Position numbers and translations under genes: made by a program. Under the pieces are notes generated by a model. It was not told the origin of the DNA, did no database searches, and saw only the letters and a list, made by a program, of their open reading frames with translations. A stretch of 64,000 nucleotides of DNA from Pseudokordiimonas caeni (GTDB lineage Bacteria; Pseudomonadota; Alphaproteobacteria; Sphingomonadales; Kordiimonadaceae). This document shows, in pieces, positions 46,957 to 55,018 of this stretch (position 1 is its first letter; the number at the start of each line of letters is the position of its first letter). The stretch is from positions 497,091 to 561,090 of the forward strand of contig NZ_JAPPRR010000002.1 in NCBI RefSeq assembly GCF_026719705.1. The letters run 5' to 3'.

Positions 46957-47748
46957 TCAGGTGCTGATGGCGGCGAGGCTGCGCTCGATGAGCGCCGAAG
47001 CCTCGCGGAGGGCGGGCACGAGTGTACTGACCGCTCGCTCGCGGGTTCCTTCGGCATAGGGCATGGCGAAATTGAGCGCTGCCTGCACCCGGCCACTGCG
47101 ATCCTTCACGGGTACGGCGAGCGAGCAGAGGCCACGCTCGAGTTCTTCCTGCACATAGGCATAGCCCTGCACACGGACCTTCATGATTTCCTGCCGGAGC
47201 TGGGTCTTGTCGGTGATCGTGAGATCGGTACGCGGGCGGACGTCGGCACGCGCCAGCCATTCGTCAAGCGCCGCATCCGGCTGGCCGGCCAGAAGCACGC
47301 GGCCCATCGAGGAACAATGGGCCGGCAGCCGCGCGCCGACACCCAGCGTCACGGCCATCACCTTCCGCGCTGCCACGCGCTGCACATAGACGATATCGGC
47401 GCCGTCAAGCACCGACATCGAGCAGCTTTCATGCACGCGGCGGACTAGGTCTTCCATGAAGGGCAAGGCAATCTCGGTGATCGGCAGGGCGGAGAGATAG
47501 CTGAAGCCGAGATCGAGGATGCGGGGGGAAAGGCTGAACTGCCGGCCCGACTGGCGGGCGTAACCCAGATATTTGAGCGTCAGGAGCACGCGGCGCACCA
47601 CGGCGCGCGACAGGCCGGTGGCGTCCGCCAGTTCCGACTGGCTCATCTGCGCGCTTTCATTGAAGGCGCGGATGACCATCAGGGCGCGGTCCAGCGACTG
47701 CAGATAATCGGGGCCGTCCGTGAAGGCCTTGTCCATTTCCTCGCTCAT
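46957..47748 (-). CDS. IclR-family transcriptional regulator (PcaR/PobR-like)
   Basis: This 263-residue regulator has an N-terminal winged HTH (about residues 15-75, ELADATGLSRAVVRRVLLTL) and a C-terminal IclR effector domain with VGARLPAHCSSMGRVLLAG and ERGLCSLAVPVKDRSG. It resembles beta-ketoadipate regulators such as PcaR/PobR, which bind aromatic-derived acids. It is divergent from an aldehyde dehydrogenase / CoA-transferase / aminotransferase operon and probably binds the dyad at 47816-47835. Confidence 0.92.
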   Translation of the reverse strand: MSEEMDKAFTDGPDYLQSLDRALMVIRAFNESAQMSQSELADATGLSRAVVRRVLLTLKYLGYARQSGRQFSLSPRILDLGFSYLSALPITEIALPFMEDLVRRVHESCSMSVLDGADIVYVQRVAARKVMAVTLGVGARLPAHCSSMGRVLLAGQPDAALDEWLARADVRPRTDLTITDKTQLRQEIMKVRVQGYAYVQEELERGLCSLAVPVKDRSGRVQAALNFAMPYAEGTRERAVSTLVPALREASALIERSLAAIST

Positions 47749-47780
47749 GATTCCTCCCGCCGCACACGGCTGAACTGTGG

Positions 47781-47809
47781 TTGACAGTCTCCGCTCTTGC
47801 GCGTAATTT
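47781..47809 (+). promoter_or_regulatory. sigma-70 promoter of the aldehyde dehydrogenase operon
   Basis: TTGACA at 47781-47786 and TAATTT at 47804-47809 are separated by exactly 17 bp. The start point would fall at about 47815-47820, inside the IclR-type dyad and about 65 bp before the ATG. Confidence 0.75.
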
Positions 47810-47815
47810 TACAAG

Positions 47816-47835
47816 ATACGAATTATCGTTCGCAT
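47816..47835. promoter_or_regulatory. candidate IclR operator
   Basis: ATACGAA and TTCGCAT form an inverted repeat with a 6-bp spacer and a single mismatched position. It overlaps the predicted transcription start, which would suit repression. Confidence 0.65.
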
Positions 47836-47881
47836 AACGCACAAAACAAGTCAAGTCCCAGCGTGTCCGGAGCCCGATATC

Positions 47882-49450
47882 ATGGCCTTCAGCCTGACCT
47901 ATTCGACCATGTTCAACCCGCCAGCCGAAATGCATGACCGGTTCGAGGCTGCTGCCACACGGGTGCGCGCTGGCCTCGGTGTCCGGCATGGCCTGTTCAT
48001 CGGCGGCAAGGATGTGAAGGCAGCGTCCTACGTCTCTGTCACCAGCCCCATCGATACCGGCCTTGTGCTTGGCGAATTTGCGGAAGCGACGGTCGCGGAC
48101 GTGGATGCGGCTGTGGCGGCGGCAAAAGCGGCGTTTGAAGGCTGGCGCAAGACATCTGTTGCGGACCGGCTCGCCCTCATGCGCCGCACCGCCGATATTA
48201 TCGAGGAACGGGTTTACGAGATGGCGGCAGCGGTCGCCCTCGAGGTTGGCAAGAACCGTATGGAAGCCTTGGGCGAAGTGCAGGAAACTGCCGATTTCTT
48301 CCGCCATTATGCCGATGATTTTGAAGCGAATGGCGGGTTCGACCGCAAGCTGCCGAACGACCCGCTCGAAGGCTGGGTTTCCACCAACCGGTCGGTGATG
48401 AAGCCGCACGGCGTGTGGGCGGTGATCGTGCCTTTCAACTTCCCCTTCGCGCTCGCCGGCGGGCCGATTGCAGCGGCGCTTGTCACCGGCAATACGGTTG
48501 TCCACAAAGGCGCGCCCTCCACGCCCTGGTCGGGCCGGATGCTGGCGGATTGCCTGCGCGATGCCGGGTTGCCGGCGGGCGTGTTCAACGATCTGGGTGG
48601 CGGCAGCGACGAGGTCGGCAAGGCGCTTGTCGGGCACAAGGATGTAGGTGGTGTCACCTTCACGGGTTCGCACGAAGTCGGCATGGCTATCCAGCGCCAG
48701 ATGCTTTCCGGCAAATATCCGAAGCCGGTGATTGCCGAAATGGGCGGCAAGAATGCCTGCATGGTGACGAAGCATGCGGACCTTGAACGCGCTGTGCTCG
48801 GCTGCTCGCGTTCCGCCTTCGGCCTTTCGGGCCAGAAATGCTCGGCGCTTTCACGCATCTATGTCGACAATGTTGTTGCAGACGACTTTATCGCGCGCCT
48901 TACCAAACAGGTGGAAAGCCTTGTAGTTGGCAACCCGCTTGAAAAGCCGGTCTATATGGGGCCGGTCGCCACGAAGGAAGCCTACGAACGATACAAGCGC
49001 CTCCTTGCAGAATTGGCATCGAACGGCGGCAAAATCCTTGCGGGCGGCAGCCTGCTGACGGAAGGCGATTTCGCCAAAGGCTATTTCGTGGCACCGACCC
49101 TTGTGGAAGCGCCTGCCGACCATCCGTTGTTCGCGCGCGAGCTTTTCCTGCCCATCCTGATGGTGGCGCGGGTGGCCTCTAACGAGGAAGCCATGGCCCG
49201 CATCAACGACACACCGCTTGGCCTCACCGCTGGCGTCTTCGGCAATGCTCAGGAGGTCGACTGGTTCCTCGATCATGTGGAGGCCGGCGTCACCTATGTG
49301 AACCGGCCGCAGGGGGCAACGACCGGTGCCTGGCCCGGTTACCAGCCTTTCGGCGGCTGGAAGGGCTCGGGCAATACCGGTTGCGCCATCGCCAGCTTCT
49401 ATTATCTGCCGCGCTACATGCGCGAACAGTCCCAGACCGTGGTGGAGTGA
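47882..49450 (+). CDS. aldehyde dehydrogenase, P5C-dehydrogenase-like
   Basis: This 522-residue ALDH has the catalytic Cys320 in SGQKCSA and Glu286 in IAEMGGKNA, plus the NAD-binding VTFTGSHEVGMAI. The C-terminal YQPFGGWKGSGNTG is typical of delta-1-pyrroline-5-carboxylate (glutamate semialdehyde) dehydrogenases. With a class III aminotransferase in the operon, a semialdehyde from an omega-amino acid is the likely substrate. It is the first gene after the IclR-controlled promoter. Confidence 0.88.
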   Translation: MAFSLTYSTMFNPPAEMHDRFEAAATRVRAGLGVRHGLFIGGKDVKAASYVSVTSPIDTGLVLGEFAEATVADVDAAVAAAKAAFEGWRKTSVADRLALMRRTADIIEERVYEMAAAVALEVGKNRMEALGEVQETADFFRHYADDFEANGGFDRKLPNDPLEGWVSTNRSVMKPHGVWAVIVPFNFPFALAGGPIAAALVTGNTVVHKGAPSTPWSGRMLADCLRDAGLPAGVFNDLGGGSDEVGKALVGHKDVGGVTFTGSHEVGMAIQRQMLSGKYPKPVIAEMGGKNACMVTKHADLERAVLGCSRSAFGLSGQKCSALSRIYVDNVVADDFIARLTKQVESLVVGNPLEKPVYMGPVATKEAYERYKRLLAELASNGGKILAGGSLLTEGDFAKGYFVAPTLVEAPADHPLFARELFLPILMVARVASNEEAMARINDTPLGLTAGVFGNAQEVDWFLDHVEAGVTYVNRPQGATTGAWPGYQPFGGWKGSGNTGCAIASFYYLPRYMREQSQTVVE

Positions 49451-49457
49451 CGTTTGA

Positions 49458-50306
49458 ATGGCTTTGATGTCGCTCCCGGAGGCGATCCGCCTCCATGTGA
49501 AAGACGGCATGAGCGTGGCGCTTGAAGGCTTCACGCATCTCATTCCTTTTGCGGCCGGGCACGAGATCATCCGGCAGGGTATCCGTGGCCTGCACCTGAT
49601 CCGCATGACACCGGACCTGATCTACGACCAGATGATCGGCGCGGGTGTTGCCGACCGACTGACTTTCAGCTGGGGCGGTAATCCCGGTGTCGGCTCGCTG
49701 CACCGGCTGCGCGATGCGGTCGAGAACGGCTGGCCCGTGAAGCTTGAAACATTCGAACATAGCCACGGCGAGATGGCTGCGGCCTATACGGCGGGCGCGG
49801 CACGCCTACCCTTTGCCGTGATGAAAGGCCATTCGGACAATGATCTCGCAGCGCATCAGTCGGGCCGGACGACTAAAATGGATTGCCCCTTCACCGGGGC
49901 GCCGGTCACAGCCGTGCGCGCTGTGAACCCGGATGTCACCATCCTCCATGCCCAAAAGGCGGACCGTGCCGGCAATGTGCTCATTGAAGGCATCGTGGGC
50001 GCCGTGAAGGAAGCGGCCTTCGCAGCGGGCAAGGTGATTGCGACCGTCGAACAGGTGGTCGATGACCTTGGTGCCGAGAAGAATGCGGTGATCCTGCCGC
50101 ACTTCCTCGTTTCCGCCGTCGCCTGCGTGCCGGGCGGGGCGTATCCGAGCTATGCCATGGGCCATTATGACCGCGACAACAGCTTCTATATCGCGTGGGA
50201 CGATATCGCCCGCGACCGCGACGGCTTCACCGGCTGGATCGCCGATCATGTGACGGGTGTGGCCGACCATCGCACCTTCCTTGAAAAGCTGGGGGTCGTG
50301 GCATGA
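49458..50306 (+). CDS. CoA-transferase subunit A (glutaconate/3-oxoadipate type)
   Basis: This 282-residue subunit belongs to the class I CoA-transferase A family (GctA/CatI-like): HVKDGMSVALEGFTHLIPFAAGHEIIRQG at the N-terminus and HAQKADRAGNVLIEG. Glutaconate CoA-transferase, CatI and IpdA belong to this branch. The substrate could be a dicarboxylic acid from amino acid or aromatic catabolism. It lies 8 bp after the ALDH and overlaps subunit B by 4 bp. Confidence 0.88.
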   Translation: MALMSLPEAIRLHVKDGMSVALEGFTHLIPFAAGHEIIRQGIRGLHLIRMTPDLIYDQMIGAGVADRLTFSWGGNPGVGSLHRLRDAVENGWPVKLETFEHSHGEMAAAYTAGAARLPFAVMKGHSDNDLAAHQSGRTTKMDCPFTGAPVTAVRAVNPDVTILHAQKADRAGNVLIEGIVGAVKEAAFAAGKVIATVEQVVDDLGAEKNAVILPHFLVSAVACVPGGAYPSYAMGHYDRDNSFYIAWDDIARDRDGFTGWIADHVTGVADHRTFLEKLGVVA

Positions 50307-51088
50307 GCTATACACTCGATGAAATGATGACCGTCGCCGCCGCCCGGCAATTGAAGGATGGCGCCGTGTGCTTCGTGGGCATCGGCCTGCCGTCCGCTGC
50401 CTGCGTGCTGGCGTCCCGCACCCATGCTCCGAACCTTGTGCTGATCTACGAATCAGGCACGGTCGAAACAGCGCCCGAGGTTCTGCCCCTGTCGATCGGG
50501 GATGGCGAACTGGCGGCCACTGCTACCTCCGTGGTGCCGCTCCCTGAAATTTTCAGCCATTATCTGCAGGGCGGGCGCATCGATGTGGGGTTCCTGGGCG
50601 CTGCGCAGATCGACCGGTTCGGCAACCTCAACAGCACGGTGATCGGGCCATATGATGCGCCCAAAACCCGGCTGCCGGGCGCGGGCGGTGCACCCGAGAT
50701 TGCGACCCACGCGAAGGAAATCCTCATCGTGATGCGAATGACGAAGCGGGGCTTTGTAGACAGCCTTGCCTTCCGTACCTCGAGCGGCCACCTTGCCGGC
50801 AACGGCGAGCGCAAGGCAAAGGCCTATCCGGGCCACGGCCCGCAAGCGCTTGTTACCGATTTCGGCATCCTGCGCCCCGATCCGGAGAGTGACGAACTGG
50901 TGCTGACCGAGCTTTTCGAGGGCGTGAGCGCGGCGGATGCCGTTGCCGCCTGTGGCTGGCCCCTTCGGGTGGTGGACAGTCCTACCCGCGTCGTCCCGCC
51001 AAGCGACACCGAACTTGAAACCCTGCGCGCCCTCAATGCGCGCACCAAAGCGGCCCATGCGGCCAAAGTAACCCTTAGCCTGAACTGA
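50303..51088 (+). CDS. CoA-transferase subunit B (glutaconate/3-oxoadipate type)
   Basis: This 261-residue subunit carries the catalytic Glu at residue 50 in LIYESGTVE, equivalent to Glu54 of glutaconate CoA-transferase, and the conserved DVGFLGAAQIDRFGNLNST. It forms a heteromer with the upstream subunit A, coupled through a 4-bp overlap. CatJ and IpdB are related. Together they would move CoA from acetyl- or succinyl-CoA to a dicarboxylate. Confidence 0.88.
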   Translation: MSYTLDEMMTVAAARQLKDGAVCFVGIGLPSAACVLASRTHAPNLVLIYESGTVETAPEVLPLSIGDGELAATATSVVPLPEIFSHYLQGGRIDVGFLGAAQIDRFGNLNSTVIGPYDAPKTRLPGAGGAPEIATHAKEILIVMRMTKRGFVDSLAFRTSSGHLAGNGERKAKAYPGHGPQALVTDFGILRPDPESDELVLTELFEGVSAADAVAACGWPLRVVDSPTRVVPPSDTELETLRALNARTKAAHAAKVTLSLN

Positions 51089-51099
51089 CGAGACAGATC

Positions 51100-52428
51100 A
51101 TGAAGAATCCTCATATCAAGACCGCCCTTCCCGGCCCCAAGGCGCAGGAAATGCTTGCCCGCGACAAGGCGGTGATTTCGCCTTCCTATCCGCGCGACTA
51201 TCCTTTCGTGATGAGCCACGGCAAGGGCGCCGAAGTCTGGGATGTGGACGGCAACCGTTTCCTCGATTTCATGTCGGGGATCGCCGTTTGCTCCACCGGT
51301 CACGCGCACCCCAAGGTGATCGGCGCGATCCGCGAGGCGTCGGAGAAATTCCTGCATATCTCGTCGGACTATTGGCACGACTATCAGGTACGCCTTGGCG
51401 AGACGATGAACCGGCTGGCCCCGATGGGCGAGCCCGTCCTTTCCTTCATGTGCCAGTCAGGCACTGAAGCGGTGGAAGGGGCTTTGAAGCTTGCCCGTTA
51501 CGTTTCGGGCCGTCCGCGCGTGCTCGCTTTCCTTGGCGCTTTCCATGGCCGCACCATGGGCAGCCTGTCCTGCACGGCGTCCAAATATACCCAGCAGAAG
51601 GGCTTCTTCCCGACCATGCCGGGCGTAACCCACGTGCCCTACCCGAATCCGTACCGCCCGCTTTTTGCCGGTGACGACCAGGGCCAGGCGGTGCTGAATT
51701 ATATCGAAAACATCCTTTTCGCCTCCAACGTGCCGGCGAATGAGGTGGCCGCCATCCTGATCGAGCCCGTGCAGGGTGAAGGCGGCTATATCACCCCGCC
51801 CAAGGGCTTCCTTGAAGGCCTGCGCGCGCTTTGTGACAAGCACGGCATCTTCCTGATTTTCGACGAGGTCCAGTCGGGCGTTGGTCGCACGGGCAAGATG
51901 TTCGCGGCCGAACATACCGGCGTGAAGCCCGATATCATGACGCTCGCCAAGGGGCTTGGCTCCGGCATGCCGATCGGCATGGTGGTTGCGAAGAAGCCGA
52001 TCATGGAAAAATGGGCTCGTGGCGCGCACGGCAACACCTATGGCGGCAACCCGGTTTGCTGTGCGGCGGCCCTTGCCACGCTTGAGCTTGTGGAGGCCGA
52101 ATATGCAGCGAATGCGGCAAGCGTTGGTGCCTATTTCACCGAGCGCCTGAAGGATCTCGCTACCCGCTTTGACGTGATCGGCGATGTGCGCGGGCCGGGC
52201 CTGATGATCGGCATGGAACTGGTGGAAGACAGGGTCAGCAAAAAACCCGCGACAAAACTTTGCGATGCCCTCCTGACACGGGCTTTCCATAACGGCCTGT
52301 TGCTTCTATCGTGCGGGATCAGCACCGTCCGCTTCATTCCGCCCCTGATGATTTCAAAGGCGGATGTGGACGAGGCCATGACCATCATCGAGGCAAGCCT
52401 CGCGGAGGTTCTGGCCGAGAGGAATTGA
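51100..52428 (+). CDS. class III PLP aminotransferase (GABA/ornithine-type)
   Basis: This 442-residue transaminase has the PLP lysine K284 in MTLAKGLGSGMPIG, the phosphate-binding SGTEAVEGALKLAR, and the substrate-side DEVQSGVGRTGKMFA. The class includes 4-aminobutyrate, ornithine, lysine-epsilon and 5-aminovalerate aminotransferases; the exact substrate cannot be told. With the ALDH it would convert an omega-amino acid to a dicarboxylic acid, which the CoA-transferase could then activate. Confidence 0.9.
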   Translation: MKNPHIKTALPGPKAQEMLARDKAVISPSYPRDYPFVMSHGKGAEVWDVDGNRFLDFMSGIAVCSTGHAHPKVIGAIREASEKFLHISSDYWHDYQVRLGETMNRLAPMGEPVLSFMCQSGTEAVEGALKLARYVSGRPRVLAFLGAFHGRTMGSLSCTASKYTQQKGFFPTMPGVTHVPYPNPYRPLFAGDDQGQAVLNYIENILFASNVPANEVAAILIEPVQGEGGYITPPKGFLEGLRALCDKHGIFLIFDEVQSGVGRTGKMFAAEHTGVKPDIMTLAKGLGSGMPIGMVVAKKPIMEKWARGAHGNTYGGNPVCCAAALATLELVEAEYAANAASVGAYFTERLKDLATRFDVIGDVRGPGLMIGMELVEDRVSKKPATKLCDALLTRAFHNGLLLLSCGISTVRFIPPLMISKADVDEAMTIIEASLAEVLAERN

Positions 52429-52458
52429 TCGCACGCCAGTGTGGGCAGGGAGGCCCGG

Positions 52459-54996
52459 ATGACAATGAGGACAAAACGGTTTCAAAAAATCCTGATGATC
52501 GGCGCAGGGCTCATGATGATGGCCCCGGCAACGGTTGCGCAGGACGGCGCCAAGCGCCAGCCGGTCCTCAAGAGCCTCACCCTGCCCCACAGCTATTATT
52601 GGCGGGAAATGTATCTGCCGCAGCTGACGGCCGGGCCGTCGTCTGTCGCTTTCACACCGGATGGCAAGGCGCTCGTCTATTCGATGGGTGGTTCGCTTTG
52701 GCGGCAGGAGCTGGATAGCGACGAGGCGGTCGAACTGACGCACGGGCCGGGCTATGATTACCAGCCCGATGTGTCGCCCGATGGACGCTACGTTTATTTC
52801 GTGCGGCACAGCGAGGACAGCCTGCAGCTGATGCGGCTGGATATGGAACAGGGGCTTGAAGCCCGGCTTTCCGACGGACGGGACACCTATCTGGAGCCGC
52901 GCGTGAGCCCGGATGGTCGCCGCCTCGCTTTTGTGTCGACCCGTGGCACCGGCCAGTTCAACCTGTTTGTCGCGAATGTCGATGAAAACGGCCTCACGGG
53001 CGTGCGCAGTGCGGTGCTGCCGCGCCAGAGCGCCATCGACCGCTATTATTATGCGGTGGAGGACCATGCCATCAACCCGAGCTGGTCGCCGGACGGCGAG
53101 CGGCTGCTTTTCGTCACCAACCGCGAGATTGCGTGGGGCAGCGGGGATGTCTGGTCGGTGTCTTCCCGTGATCCGGCGGACGTTCGCAAAGTTGTCTCGG
53201 AAGAAACGACATGGGCGGCGCGGCCCGAGATTTCACCCGATGGCAAGCGGGTGCTTTATGCAAGCTATGAAGGCCGCCAGTGGCATCAGCTGTGGCTGAC
53301 CAACCGCCAGGGCCAGTCGCCCATGCCGCTCACCTTCGGGGATTTCGACCGCAAGAATGCGCGCTGGTCGCCGGATGGCAAGCAGGTCGCCTTCATCAGC
53401 AACGAGACAGGCGGCCTGACGCTTTGGGTTCTTGACATGGTTGGCGGCGCGATGCGGCAGATCACGGCGACAAGCCGGGTGCCGCGCATGACGATGCGGC
53501 CGCTTGCCGTGCATCTGGCCGATGAAGCAGGCCAGCCCTTGCCGGCGCGGGTCAGCGTGATGGGGGCGGACGGGCGCTATTATGGCCCGGTCGACGCCCG
53601 CATGCATGCCGATGATGCCTTCGTCGCGGCGAAGCAAAGCCAGGAAACCCGCTATTTCCACTGCCCCGGTGTGTGCCGCCTGATGGTGCCCGAAGGTGCT
53701 GTCACGGTTCATGCCCAGCATGGCTTTGCCCGCACACCCGCCGACGCCACGGTCGAGGTTGGCGAGAAGCCGGCGGAAGCACGCCTCACACTCGTGGCAA
53801 ACGGCCTGCCCTCCACCTTCGGTACCCATGTGTCGGCCGATCTGCATGTTCATATGAATTATGGCGGTGCGTACAAGCAGACGGTCGAGACGATGGCGGC
53901 GGAAGCGAAGGCCGAGGATCTGGACGTCATCTATAATCTCGTCGTGAACAAGGAACAGCGCATCCCGAACGTGGAAGATTTCCACACAGGTGCCGACCGC
54001 GTGAACGGCGTGACCGTTTACTGGGGGCAGGAATATCACACCAGCTTCTGGGGCCATCAGGGCCTGTTGCACCTTGATGACCATCTGCTGCTGCCCGATT
54101 TCGCGAGCTACCGCCATACGGCCATGGCCTCGCCCTATCCGCATGGCGGCACGATTGCCGATCTGGCGCACGCGCAGAACGCCCTTGTCGGTTATGTGCA
54201 TCCGTTTGACTGGATGCCCGATCCCGAGGCGCCCGCCGCGCTGTCGCACATGCTGCCGGCGGATGTGGCGCAAGGCCGGGCCGACTATCTCGAAGTTGTC
54301 GGTTTCTCGGATCATCTGGCGACAGCCGAGGTCTGGTACAAGTTCCTGAACCTTGGCTACAAGGTCGCGGCAGGTGCCGGCACCGATGCGATGACGAACT
54401 ATGCGTCGCTGCGCGGGCCCGTTGGCCTCAACCGTGTGTTCCTGCGCGCAGAAAATACCGAGCCTGAAACGCTGAAGGCGGCCCTGAAGGCCGGGCACGG
54501 CTTTGTCACGAACGGGCCGCTTGTGGGCCTGCGCGCCGGCGACGTGCGCCCCGGCGACACGCTCAAGGTGGCTGCACCTGGCAAGGTCGAGGTTGAACTG
54601 GCGCTGCGCTCGCCCGTGGCGGTGAACCGCGCCGAGCTTGTGTTCAACGGTGAGGTTATCCAGACACTGCAGCTTTCGGATGGAGGCCGCGCCGGGCATT
54701 TCCTCGGTGAGATCGACTTGCCGGGCTCCGGCTGGCTTCTCCTGCGCGCTGTGGGGGACGCCGATTCCATCGTTCAGGACATCTATCCTTACGCCACCAC
54801 CAACCCGGTGTGGGTGGAAGTACAGGACGTGCCCGCACCCGAGGCCAACGCGGATGCGGCATACCTGAAACGCTGGATGGACCGGGTGATCGAAGCAGCA
54901 ACCGCCCGCAAGGCCGATTTCAACACGGAAGAGGAATTCCGCGCCACGCTTGACTATCTGGAAGCGGCGCGGGCGGCATACGAAGCCAAGATGTAG
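52459..54996 (+). CDS. exported TolB-like beta-propeller / CehA-McbA metallohydrolase fusion
   Basis: This 845-residue protein has a signal peptide (IGAGLMMMAPATVAQ), PD40/WD40-like TolB propeller repeats (about residues 45-345, repeated VSPDGR/WSPDGE elements) and a linker. A C-terminal PHP-type metallohydrolase domain of the CehA/McbA family follows (about 455-760): HVSADLHVHMNYGG, WGQEYHTSFWGHQ, VGYVHPFDW, VVGFSDH. CehA and McbA act on carbaryl-like carbamate substrates, but most members are uncharacterised. The ATG at 52459 follows an AGGGAGG site. The next gene also carries a propeller and was probably translated with it. Confidence 0.85.
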   Translation: MTMRTKRFQKILMIGAGLMMMAPATVAQDGAKRQPVLKSLTLPHSYYWREMYLPQLTAGPSSVAFTPDGKALVYSMGGSLWRQELDSDEAVELTHGPGYDYQPDVSPDGRYVYFVRHSEDSLQLMRLDMEQGLEARLSDGRDTYLEPRVSPDGRRLAFVSTRGTGQFNLFVANVDENGLTGVRSAVLPRQSAIDRYYYAVEDHAINPSWSPDGERLLFVTNREIAWGSGDVWSVSSRDPADVRKVVSEETTWAARPEISPDGKRVLYASYEGRQWHQLWLTNRQGQSPMPLTFGDFDRKNARWSPDGKQVAFISNETGGLTLWVLDMVGGAMRQITATSRVPRMTMRPLAVHLADEAGQPLPARVSVMGADGRYYGPVDARMHADDAFVAAKQSQETRYFHCPGVCRLMVPEGAVTVHAQHGFARTPADATVEVGEKPAEARLTLVANGLPSTFGTHVSADLHVHMNYGGAYKQTVETMAAEAKAEDLDVIYNLVVNKEQRIPNVEDFHTGADRVNGVTVYWGQEYHTSFWGHQGLLHLDDHLLLPDFASYRHTAMASPYPHGGTIADLAHAQNALVGYVHPFDWMPDPEAPAALSHMLPADVAQGRADYLEVVGFSDHLATAEVWYKFLNLGYKVAAGAGTDAMTNYASLRGPVGLNRVFLRAENTEPETLKAALKAGHGFVTNGPLVGLRAGDVRPGDTLKVAAPGKVEVELALRSPVAVNRAELVFNGEVIQTLQLSDGGRAGHFLGEIDLPGSGWLLLRAVGDADSIVQDIYPYATTNPVWVEVQDVPAPEANADAAYLKRWMDRVIEAATARKADFNTEEEFRATLDYLEAARAAYEAKM

Positions 54997-55018
54997 GACG
55001 TTTTCAAGGGGGGATACG

